Shown here in pieces: positions 33,120 to 42,429 of a stretch of 64,000 nucleotides of DNA (within the stretch, counting starts at the first letter, position 1; each line of letters starts with the position of its first letter). Source of the DNA: Galeopsis tetrahit. Its lineage: Eukaryota > Streptophyta > Magnoliopsida > Lamiales > Lamiaceae. Under the pieces are notes generated by a model that saw only the letters and a program-made list of their open reading frames with translations, made no database searches and was not told the DNA's origin. Location of the stretch: the NCBI GenBank assembly GCA_963675135.1, contig OY776121.1, positions 75,352,875 to 75,416,874 of the forward strand, read 5' to 3'. A program made the position numbers and the translations under genes.

Positions 33120-34412
33120 ATGCCTCTTGTATTTCTGCCTATATACACATTATTACTACTCAATACTATCATCCCCAAATCCACTGGCTTCTCTCTTGAA
33201 CTCATCCACCACTCCTCCCCAAAATCCACTCTTTTCCAGACTCATTTCTCTAACAACACCACTTTTGATCAAGAATCCCTTAATATTGCAAGGCCTGATG
33301 TTCATATGCAAGACTACAATTTCATGGTCAAGGTTGGAATCGGAACATTCAAATCAAAACCACCATTCATAGATTACTACTTTGATATGGATACTGGAAG
33401 CAGCCTCACATGGATGCAGTGTGAAGGTTGTACCAAATGTTTCACTCAAATCCCCAATCCTTTTCCCTATAACAAATCTACATCTTTTCAGCCTATTCTT
33501 CATCCTCACTCTAAACAGCCTTTAACCTACAACAAAATATATGTTGATGGTTCCTCCTCTTCTGGGATATGTGCAAGAGAAACCATTCATCTCAACTCCA
33601 ACTCCAAAAAAGGTGGCACCATACGCGTCCCTGGCTTCCTCTTTGGATGTGGGCTCGTAAACAAAATGGACTATGGTAAGTTCAAGAACAACAGAATTGC
33701 TGGAATCATGGGGTTAGGATGGGGGGATCACTCATTTGTGAACCAAATCAAAGAAAGCAAGGGAAGGTTTTCATATTGCCTTCCATATGTAAACTTACTA
33801 CTAAATAAACGGAGGCCTAAGACATATCTAAGATTTGGTGATGACATTGTAGAAGAGAAAAGTAAAGCCATCAGCACAGAGCTAATCCGGGTGCAGGGCA
33901 TTGAACTGTATTACGTGGGGCTGGAAGGCATCAGCATCAACAAGAAAAGACTGAATATCAGCCGAGATGTGTTTGATGGGCCTAAGGACTATAAGGGTGG
34001 CTGCATATTCGACTCAGGTTCACAATACTCACATATTATCCAACCTGCATACACCATATTAAGACAAGGGCTGGAGGATTACTTCTCCAGAAACAAGAAC
34101 CTACAAAAGGTCGTGATTGAAGAAGGAGATTTTTGCTATGTTCGACGAAAATCAGAAGGGTTCAAGAATCTCCCCGAAATATCCTTCCATTTTAAAGGAT
34201 CAAAGGATGGCCTTAATGTAAGGCCTGAGGGTGGTTTTATAGTTTCCAAGTTTAAATCTTTGCAGGGCAGAGAGGGATTTTGTCTTGCCATAGCACCTTC
34301 GACGGATATGAGCATTATCGGAGCTCATCAGCAGACAAATCAGAGGATCATCTATGACACTAGGATAAAGAAACTAATTTTTTATCCTGAAAATTGTTCC
34401 AAAAATTCATAA
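33120..34412 (+). CDS. Secreted A1-family aspartic protease (nepenthesin/CDR1-like)
   Basis: Single-exon gene, 430 aa. A hydrophobic N-terminus (about 1-22, MPLVFLPIYTLLLLN) looks like a signal peptide, followed by FSLELIHHSSPKS, the pattern at the start of CDR1/nepenthesin-like plant proteases. The two catalytic aspartates lie in DTGSSLTW (D91) and DSGSQYSH (D298). Cysteines around MQCEGCTKC fit the nepenthesin-type insert. The C-terminus includes IIGAHQQTNQRIIYD, usual for the family. Lack of introns is common in this subfamily. It should act in the apoplast or secretory route; substrates are unknown. The usual second motif is DSGT, so DSGS is a mild variant. Confidence 0.92.
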   Translation: MPLVFLPIYTLLLLNTIIPKSTGFSLELIHHSSPKSTLFQTHFSNNTTFDQESLNIARPDVHMQDYNFMVKVGIGTFKSKPPFIDYYFDMDTGSSLTWMQCEGCTKCFTQIPNPFPYNKSTSFQPILHPHSKQPLTYNKIYVDGSSSSGICARETIHLNSNSKKGGTIRVPGFLFGCGLVNKMDYGKFKNNRIAGIMGLGWGDHSFVNQIKESKGRFSYCLPYVNLLLNKRRPKTYLRFGDDIVEEKSKAISTELIRVQGIELYYVGLEGISINKKRLNISRDVFDGPKDYKGGCIFDSGSQYSHIIQPAYTILRQGLEDYFSRNKNLQKVVIEEGDFCYVRRKSEGFKNLPEISFHFKGSKDGLNVRPEGGFIVSKFKSLQGREGFCLAIAPSTDMSIIGAHQQTNQRIIYDTRIKKLIFYPENCSKNS

Positions 34413-34616
34413 ATTATGAACACCAATAATAATAAAATTTAACTCATACTATTAAGGTAATTGCCTTGCTATTTTGAGAACTAAAACAGAATAAAAAGGG
34501 CCCTGATCTTAACTGACTTTTTTCCCACTAAGAAGGTATAAACAGTTGACAGTTTGGCTACAATTACAAACTCTTTTTATTTTCATTTTTCAAGAAAGTT
34601 AAGCCCTTGAAGAAGA

Positions 34617-36612
34617 ATGGCAAGTGTTTGCGGTTACAGATGTCCAGAAAGCTGCCTTTTCATGGCTTTGATTCTCATTTTAGCAATCTCAATCATTATC
34701 ACCAGTACAGTGCTGATGCAGCCAGCACTTGACGCGGTATAATTTCTTTATCAAACTCTTTTATGATACACAAATTTTAATACTATGCTATGTTTATTGA
34801 AGGTTTTGGAGAAATCGGAGCAGCCTGAGAAGAAGGTTGATGATGATGTTTATCATTCGGAGGAGGTTTTCCGGATTAATTACGGTGAAATGGAGAAGAA
34901 ATTCAAGATCTTCATATACCCTCAGGGAAAAAGGTGTTCCAATTATGAAGCGACGGTTGGCAAGTATGCAAGTGAAGGCTATTTCTTCAAGAACATCAAA
35001 CAAAGCACTTTTTTGACCAATGATCCTGAAAAAGCACACTTGTTCTTCATTCCCATCTCTCTCCAAACATTACACGAGAAGGTCCCTCTCTCTCTCTCTC
35101 TAATTTAAATTCGAAGCGTTGTGAGATAACTGCATGCATCTGTTCACCAAAAAAAAAAAAAACTGTTGAAGAGTTGCGTCTGTAGCGAAAACCCACCATT
35201 AAAATGTATAAATAAGTAGTCTTGTGTGCATTAAAAGTGGAATATCAACTTGTTGTGTTGTGAAATCTGAAACAAGAAGTTAAAGAACATATACAAAATG
35301 CAAGGTGTGGAGGCAGAGAATGGCGGATGGGGGGTGGGTTCGGTTGTGGCAATGCTGTGTATTGTGATACTTCTGGTTTTCTTGCCGGTCGGAATGGCGC
35401 CCGGCCCGGTTCAGCCTCCATCTTTCTCCATCTTATTCATTTTCCCTATCTTGATGGCTCTCATTCTTATCTACCTTTCTCAGGCCTCTAAGGCCCGTTA
35501 GATTATTCTACAATGATGTAATTTTTTAAGATTTTGATTGAGAAATGTAACGATGAAGTTTGAATATTATAAATAGTACTCTTCTTTTGTTTGGTTTATT
35601 GTGTGCTGCTTCTTTTAATTTTTCTTGCAATCGATTATATAAAAGTTGCCACGTTGTGTTAAAATATGGTAAAAGTTGAATTGTTCAGGAACCGTCCTAC
35701 AACAAAGTAGAAAAAAAAGCAGAGAAGTGTTTGAAGACCTTAATCGACAAGTACCCTTACTGGAACCGATCATTGGGGGCAGATCACGTTTTCGTGACCT
35801 GCGTTGATCATAGCGTTAGTATTCCGATTCTGGAGAAGAACACGATTCGGATTGTGTGTTCGTCTACGTATGATAGTGATGCTTCTCGGTTCATCCCACA
35901 CAAAGATTTCTCACTTCCCTCTGTAATGCAGCCTTTTACTAAGCCACCTCCATCAGTAGTCTCAGGAAAAGACATGCACAGGAGGAAAATACTTGGTTTC
36001 TGGGCTGGTGTTTGCAATTCTGAGACGAGAAAGAAAATGGTGAATTTGTGGGGAGAAGACGACGTACTTCAAATCCAGAATACTACAGTTCACGTGCAAG
36101 GAAAGATGGTGGATTTCTACAGGGCTAAATTCTGCGTATGCCCCGTTGGATCAAGAATCACCAACAGTCGAATCACGCTGGCGATTCACCATGGATGTGT
36201 GCCTGGTACGTAATTGACTCTTACTGATTTCAATCTGATTTCGATATTGATGAACAAGTAGTGTCTTTGACATTGACAGTGATTATGGATGATTACTTGG
36301 ACTTGCCATTCAACGATATTCTTGATTGGAGGAAATTCTCAGTTGTTTTGAAGGAAGGAGACGTTTACCGTCTCAAGGGCATTTTGAATGCAATAGCATT
36401 TTATGATTACACAATGCTGCACACCAATCTGATTAAGGTAAGAACAATTTCTCGATTTATGCATGTCATCCATGCTAGTTGTTGAATTATAATATGAGAA
36501 TATGCAGGTGAGGAGACACTTCGAGTGGAATTCGCCTCCTGTCAAGTACGACGCCTTCCACATGGTCATGTATAATCTCTGGTTGAGGCGTCACATTGTT
36601 AAATACTACTGA
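34617..36612 (+). CDS. GT47 exostosin-like glycosyltransferase, type II Golgi membrane protein
   Basis: Five exons (34617-34736, 34803-35081, 35689-36205, 36280-36437, 36508-36612) coding 392 aa. A single hydrophobic segment at about residues 13-35 follows a short cytosolic tail. The exostosin domain contains FKIFIYPQG, PEKAHLFFIPIS, YPYWNRSLGADHVFVTC, a LGFWAG core, FCVCPVGS, HHGCVPVIMDDYLDLPF and WRKFSVVL. These match the At5g03795-like branch of plant GT47, which builds cell-wall polysaccharides in the Golgi; the acceptor is not predictable. It is shorter than many members (about 450-500 aa). The second intron (35082-35688) holds a complete small gene. It is convergent with the GATA gene. 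Confidence 0.92.
35205..35216 (+). promoter_or_regulatory. TATA box candidate for the nested small gene
   Basis: tgtataaataag lies about 85 bp before the ATG at 35298, inside GT47 intron 2, a reasonable plant TATA position for a short leader. Confidence 0.5.
35298..35501 (+). CDS. Small two-helix membrane protein, nested in a GT47 intron
   Basis: 67 codons from an ATG: a short hydrophilic start (MQGVEAENGGWGVG), a hydrophobic helix (SVVAMLCIVILLVFLPVG), a Pro-rich turn (MAPGPVQPP), a second helix (ILFIFPILMALILIYL) and the tail SQASKAR. This regular hairpin is unlikely by chance. A TATA-like site lies upstream and AT-rich sequence with possible poly(A) signals follows. The topology recalls tiny plant transmembrane proteins such as the ARGOS/OSR type, but the diagnostic LPP motif is not clear, so no name is given. 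It lies wholly within GT47 intron 2, on the same strand. Confidence 0.7.
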   Translation: MQGVEAENGGWGVGSVVAMLCIVILLVFLPVGMAPGPVQPPSFSILFIFPILMALILIYLSQASKAR

Positions 36613-36899
36613 CCATACCTTTTTTTTTTTTTTTTTTTTTTACGTTTGATGCAATTGTACCATCCCATCAATGGTTAATAAATCAATAGCATACTTTATT
36701 TGGTGATTTTGAACCTCTTAGCATTACTTGTGACATTTTATCGAGAACAAAAAGTTAGCAATTCCAATCAACGTCAAATATCGAAACGAAAACTTATAAA
36801 AAAGGTTGTATGTACAATCTCACTCCTCTCTGCATTTGTTCGCTCATAGTCTTTCATCTCAAATTACAATTGGAACTGCCTGCCGATAAACACAACTTC
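36613..36899. other. Short spacer between convergent GT47 and GATA genes
   Basis: The two 3' ends are 287 bp apart. It contains a 22-base T run (36620-36641) and AT-rich sequence that must serve both polyadenylation regions. Confidence 0.5.
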
Positions 36900-39800
36900 T
36901 TACTTGGTAGCAGCAGGTACAACGGTGGTATCTTCGCCATTTGCTTCACCATTCAGCTGTCAAAGGAAACACAGCAAATTAATGATATACTGTAATAATA
37001 ATTGCAGCCCAAGCAGCAAAAACCTCTTCAACCTAAGCTTCTTCACTAACCTTCATAGGATGATGCTGCTGCATCATAATGGGAACTTTTGAAAGGTCTC
37101 GTAAGATTCCCTGCAACATTGCAGCAAGTAATAACAAGTTTATTTGAGCAGCAATAAAACAACATTCTGATTAAGAGAATCTTCAACTGAAAAGTAGCTA
37201 TATCGTGGCAATAATATACAATTATACATACAGGAAAACAAAAGGAAATACAGAAAATTTCACAAATCTGCAAAGTTAACCCAGTATCATATGGACTCTT
37301 TAGTGTGCCACTTATTCTTCTAACAGATAACTGATATCAACCGATACCAGTTTTAATGCATGTCATGATGTTCTTATTCCAACCGGAAACCAATATCAGA
37401 TCCAGGTATTAATGCATGTACGGATGTTCTTTAGTGTGCGTCCCTTATTCCAAACCGATAGGGCGTGTATACCTATATCTTATTGTCTATATATTTACAT
37501 ATGATACATACACACACACAGATAATTGTGTATGTCTATATGTGGCCTGAGTCGCCTGACCTATACATTACCTATGATTTTACATATACACAGACAATTT
37601 ACCTATTATATACCCAGACCCAGACCATTGTATTAATGCATGTACGGATGTTCTTTAGTGTGCGTCCCTTATTCCAAACCGATAGGGCGTGTATACCTAT
37701 ATCTTATTGTCTATATAATTTACATATGATATATACACACACAGATAATTGTGTATATGTGGCCTGAGTCCCCTGACCTATATTACCTATATGATTTTAC
37801 ACATACACAGACAATTACCTATGATATACCCAGACCATTTATCCAGCATAACTAGTGCTGTTATTCGAACCGAGCCTTAACGAGACTCGGCTCGGCTCGA
37901 CTCGTTAAGGCTCGACTCGTTTAGCTTAATGAGCCGAGCTCGAGCTCGTTAAATACTCGATTTACTAACGAGCCGGCTCGAGCTCGACTTGTTAGGCTCG
38001 ATAACTAAATTTTTGTAAAAATTTCCATTAGGCTCGTTAGGCTCGGCTCGACTCGAAGGCTCATTAAGCTCGTTAGACTCGTTAACGAGTCGAGCCGAGC
38101 TCAATTTTTAACTCGGTAATGTTATCGAGCCGAGCTAGGCTCGGCTCGATAAGAGCTCGAGTCGAGCTCGAACCTCAAATACTCGGCTCGACTCGGCTCG
38201 AATAACATATGAGCTTTACAGTAACAAACAAATAAAAAACAAAACCAAAAAATGGATGGCCTATATTCTATTTATATTACTCCATAATAACACAAACCTT
38301 GTTAGCCCACTTGAGACCGCATGCATTACACAGAGTTCTTGGTCCATCTGGACCTCGTCGCATCATAGGAGTGCCCTTTGAGCTGATCCCACAATGCCTA
38401 CATCTGTTGGAAGTGAAGCAACAGTATTATTTCTAGAAAGTCACCAGTCCAGGAAGCAAGGAACCTATTTTTGGATTCACCCGTTATAAATAAAAAAATT
38501 AAAATCTAGGCACTCACAAGGTTTCCTGCTCTTCTTGGCCTGAACCTCCATTCCAATCTGCAGAAGATGATCCCGGTTCCTCAGGAATTGTTTTGGATGA
38601 TGTAAACTGGCCTTTCTTACGTTGCATCCTGCAGATTGCATATATACATGAGACAGATAAATTTGTTAAGCAACAACTGCAAAGAAACTACTCATGCCAG
38701 AACCAGACATCGTGATATCCTATGAATTGCGGATTTCTTCTTTGTTAAGCAACAACTGCAAAGAAACTACTCATGCCAGAACCAGACATCGTGATATCCT
38801 ATGAATTGCGGATTTCTTCTTTGTTAAGCAACAACTGCAAAGAAACTACTCATGCCAGAACCAGACATCGTGATATCCTATGAATTGCGGATTTCTTCTA
38901 CAGATATAATAACATTTAATCTAATAGCCATTTACCATCATTCGGGTTTCAAAATCACGTCACAACTCACAAAATCAAAGTATAAACAGGACTTCTTGGT
39001 ATGCACTTCCCACATGAACCCAAAACATTTAAGATTAATGATCCATTAAGAATGAGTCAAGAATCATGCAACAATATAATTGATAGCAATAATAAATCTA
39101 ACATATATATGAAACAGGTGAAACAATAGCAATTATAATCTGACATATATATGCTGAAGTAGGTGAAACAACAATTCAAAGGCTTTACAACCTGAGAGCA
39201 ACTTCCTTGCGGACAGTATAACGAATCTTTTTTTCAAAACATCGTTCTTTCCTCTTTTCTCTAAATCGGTTTAAAGAGGCTGCCCTTTGTGGTTGACTCG
39301 ACCTTCCAGGATAATCACCCATTGTCTATTGAAGCCAATACAAAAGAAAAACAGTATTAATTAATTCAATGCCACATTAAGGGATTTGATTAAACTAACT
39401 TGTTCATACCCTATGATTTTGAGGATTCATCCCAGGAGAAGGAATACCACTGGGCACTTCGTACCCACCCAACAATAACAAAACTGCCTGAACCTGACAT
39501 ACGGAATAAAGAACTTAAATTACTCCAAGAGTCATTGCAGAAGACAACTGTCTCACATAATAAAGCTTTATAGGCTTATAAGTGTAGGAAATGCCAATCC
39601 CTACAACAGAATAAAAACAGCTATTGTAACACTTGAAAGGAAGCTTTATAGCATAATAAAGCTTAATAGGGCTTTTATAAGTGTAGGAAATGCCAATCCC
39701 TAGAGAATAAGAACAGCTTATGTAACACAGTTGAAAGGGCAAACATAGTCAACAGTTCATCGCAATTCAGATGCGAACACAAATCTCATTAACTGAAGAC

Positions 39801-40273
39801 GGAGAGAAAATTAGCATATTATTGAAAGGGCAAATAGTTGATGGAAATTAAGGGTTAAGCTAAAACACGAAATCTGGTTGACTGGAGAGAGAAGAGGATA
39901 AAATCGAAAATTAAACCTTTTCAGGGGAAACTGAGTCGAAAACATAAACTTCACCCTGAAAGGATAGGGTAAGCTGGTCGGCTCCACCATCCCCAGCGGC
40001 GGGGGGCACCGGAGGAGGCATATCGGGGGCATAGAGAGCGTGAGAGTCGACCGGCTCGAGGACGGTGCCGTCAGCAAGCGCGTGGGGCGAGTGAGCGCTA
40101 TTGGGGGGTTCGTACCTGATCTGGGATGGAGCGTTGTCTAAGGCATCGTCACCATTAGAGCACTGAACGACGTCGTCGTCTTCATCGTCGTCCGGGATAC
40201 GAGTTCTACCCTGGTGCTGGTGGAGATGTTCGTTGGCGGTGTCATTCATGGAGGCGTGTTGTGGGCCGTACAT
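36900..40273 (-). CDS. TIFY-CCT-GATA zinc-finger transcription factor (ZML / GATA24-28 type)
   Basis: Seven exons: 40273-39917, 39493-39410, 39325-39192, 38628-38518, 38403-38298, 37110-37051, 36956-36900; 302 aa, equal to Arabidopsis GATA28. The ATG at 40271-40273 (MYGPQHAS) is chosen; the open frame extends nine codons upstream but from a TTG. Domains: acidic N-terminus (PDDDEDDDVV), TIFY domain (LTLSFQGEVYVF through AVLLLLGGYEVPSG), CCT domain (NRFREKRKERCFEKKIRYTVRKEVALRMQ in pieces), then a CX2CX20CX2C GATA finger starting CRHC and ending CNAC, the long-loop form typical of this class. A nuclear DNA-binding regulator; family members act in light and stress responses. Confidence 0.95.
37407..37836. 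repeat. Tandem duplication of about 220 bp in GATA intron 5
   Basis: Two copies start tattaatgcatgtacggatg at 37407 and 37631. They share short AT/CA tracts such as acacacagataattgtgtat. Non-coding. Confidence 0.8.
37857..38210. repeat. Palindrome-rich element with CTCGGCTCGACTCG motifs, GATA intron 5
   Basis: About 350 bp made of many gagctcg/cggctcgactcg units on both strands. The ends are inverted: tgttattcgaaccgag on the left, ctcggctcgaataaca on the right. It looks like a non-autonomous DNA transposon, perhaps hAT-like, but no clear target duplication was found. Confidence 0.65.
38662..38898. repeat. Three exact 79-bp tandem copies in GATA intron 3
   Basis: Copies start at 38662, 38741 and 38820, each beginning tttgttaagcaacaactgca and ending atttcttc. 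No differences were seen between copies, which implies a recent expansion. Confidence 0.92.
39555..39741. repeat. Two diverged tandem copies (about 95 bp) in GATA intron 1
   Basis: Copies start at 39555 and 39652 (cataataaagctt...), share gtgtaggaaatgccaatccc, and differ by several indels. Confidence 0.8.
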
Positions 40274-40522
40274 GGGAGCTTCAAGATTTGCCTGAGTCAA
40301 CTCGTTTTACGGGATGTTAATACTATAATTTCTTCAAAATAATAATAATAATAATATATTCCGATGTGTAAAAGTAAAAGCAAACTTTATTTGTTTGGGG
40401 AGCCAAACAGAACAGTCCATTATTTATACATTTGAGAACCATCACGTCACTCGTGTCAGATGGTACAACGCCAGCCCAATGGGCCTCATTTCCTTGCCAT
40501 CTTTATGGCGTGGCCCCTTCGA
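40274..40522. other. Promoter and leader region of the GATA gene (minus-strand gene)
   Basis: Contains a short aat repeat (about 40337-40354) and AT-rich sequence. No specific operator was recognised. It is bounded on the right by a transposon-like inverted end at 40523. Confidence 0.4.
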
Positions 40523-41351
40523 ATGTTAGATGCACTTCCCCTTTTATTTATTTATTTATTAAATATACATATAAAATATTCAATTTTTCATTTTAGTAAA
40601 ACATTTCAAAATCAATAAACTTTTCCTAAAATTAATTCACAACCTAATAACCCTAACCCTAATTCCAGGGGAGCAGCCGTGGTCATCGCCCTACCTCCGT
40701 CGACAGCCATCGCTCCACCTCTGACAACCGCCATCGTCTAAACAAATTTAGAATTTTTTTTTTGATTAATCAGTGTCAATCGACACTGGTTTGTCAACTA
40801 TAGTTTATCGACGAAAAATACTACTGTCGACAACATTTTATCGAAATAATTTTTTTTTTAAAATTGAAATTTTAGACAAGAAAAGGTCGAAAAAAAAATA
40901 TGCATGACTTTCGCGAAACGAGCACAATGGGGGAGAAGGTGGGAACAACGGTCGGCTTGGGTGGGGTTCGGGGGGGGCGGCGACGTCGCTGCTTGTTGCA
41001 TAATTTTTTTTTAAGAAAAACGAAAGAGGAGGGGACGACGGTTTGGCGGGGATGAGGCGGCGACGTAGTTGGGCAAGGGAGAAGGGGCAGCTGCGCTCCT
41101 TGTATGCGTACAGAAATGAAAAAAATTATGGAAGGAGGAACTTGGGTGGCAGGCGACTTGAATGGTGTAAGGAAGAAGAAGAGTTTTGAGTTTAAATGAG
41201 AAAGAAGAAGAAAAATTAGTGTTTTAGGGGTGTGCATTTATCGTATAAAATTTTAAAAGAAAATAGTACTGTATAATAGATAATTTGGAGGGTGCATCTA
41301 TCTAACGTGTGTTTTGAAGGGTACGTGTAACGGGAGTGCATCTAACATTCA
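40523..41351. mobile_element. TIR element, probably Mutator-like, non-autonomous
   Basis: Left end aatgttagatgcacttccc and right end gggagtgcatctaacatt are inverted repeats about 830 bp apart. The interior has gtcgac-containing snap-back sequence at 40767-40835 that also occurs in the neighbouring element. There are no target duplications I could confirm and no transposase. Confidence 0.55.
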
Positions 41352-41446
41352 TGGAGAGGCTAATAACCAGGGGCGGTTATATATACTGTGTATTAACTTT
41401 TTCTATTTTCCTTTAAGTTGGCCCCCCTCATAAACAATAATAATGG
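41352..41446. other. Short spacer between two TIR elements
   Basis: It includes taataatgg (41438-41446), the left target duplication of the next element. Confidence 0.6.
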
Positions 41447-42420
41447 GGGTCCGACTATTTACACCTCCATTTGCGTTGAGAACACTCCCCCCTATGGATT
41501 TAATAATAAAATAATGAAGTAAAAAACCAAAAATACCCTTTAAGTCATATTAAACTACTAAATGCACCCCCCACCTTTAAACCTAAGTTTTATCCATCCT
41601 CCGCCGCCACCGCCAAACACCAAACACCAAAACAAAAAAAAAATTTAACTTTTTTTTTAAGATTTCGACAAACCAGTGTCGACCATATTCACTCCCGTCG
41701 ACACTGGTTTGTCGACAAGATTGTATATGCTCGACATTTGTTGATCGAAAAAAAAAAAAATTTAAAAACTCGTCGACAACTTTAGGTCGACCAAAAATAC
41801 ACTCGTCGACACCCTGTTGTCGACGGAGTGTATTTGGATCGACCTAAAGTGGTCGAAAGGTAAGAAAAAGAAGGAAAAAAAAAAAACCTGGATTTAGATT
41901 TGGCCGATGGACTGGCTCGGCGAGGGAGGGAGGAGGGGGGAGGGAGGGGACGGCCGCGATTTGTTTGTTTTTTTTTTTTTTTTACAGGCGGGGGGGTGGG
42001 GGCGACGGGTTCGGCGAGGGAGGGAGGAGGAGGGGGAGGGAGGGGACGGCCGCGATCTGTTGTTTTTTTGTTTTTTTACAGGCGGGGGGTGGGGGCGACG
42101 GGTTCGGCGAGGGAGGAAGGGGGTGGCGTCGCCAGCGACGGGTGGTGGAGGGGCAGGTCGCCGGCGGTGGTGGTGAGGGGTGGGGGAGAAGATGAAAGAA
42201 GAAGATGGAGGAGGAAGAAGAAATGGAGGAGGAAGAAGATGGAGGATTTGGGGGAGAAAGTAGGGTTTAGGGGGGGTGTGAGTAGTAATTGGAATTATAT
42301 AAGAGAAGGGCATTTATGACAATTTGAGGGGGGTGCATCAGATTTTAGGGGGGGGGGGGGGGGTGCGCGTCCAGAGGGGGAGTGTTCTCAACGCAAATGG
42401 AGGTGTAAATAGTCGGACCC
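41447..42420. mobile_element. Non-autonomous Mutator-like element, 974 bp, with 9-bp target duplication
   Basis: Perfect terminal inverted repeats of about 45 bp, both starting gggtccgactatttacacct, flanked by exact 9-bp taataatgg repeats at 41438-41446 and 42421-42429. Nine-base duplications are the mark of Mutator-like transposition. Inside are gtcgac palindromes (41660-41860), a tandem GC-rich block (41918-42105) and a run of 16 G (42348-42363). There is no transposase. Open frames at 41894-42319 on both strands are low-complexity (RGREEGGG, PPSPSS) and are not called genes. Confidence 0.93.
41918..42105. repeat. Two tandem GC-rich copies (about 94 bp) inside the Mutator-like element
   Basis: Each copy has ggcgagggagggagg, then gacggccgcgat, a T run, acaggcggggg and cgacgggttc. 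They differ in T-run and G-run length. Confidence 0.85.
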
Positions 42421-42429
42421 TAATAATGG

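Noticed and set aside
40274..40300. Nine extra codons at the start of the GATA protein
   Set aside because: They begin at TTG; the first ATG in frame is at 40271-40273 and gives the normal family length.
40645..40662. Telomere-like ccctaaccctaa
   Set aside because: Only about two units and not the exact plant CCCTAAA repeat; chance or a trace at most.
41894..42319. 139-codon ORFs on both strands
   Set aside because: GC-rich low-complexity sequence in a Mutator-like element, open on both strands; no domain.
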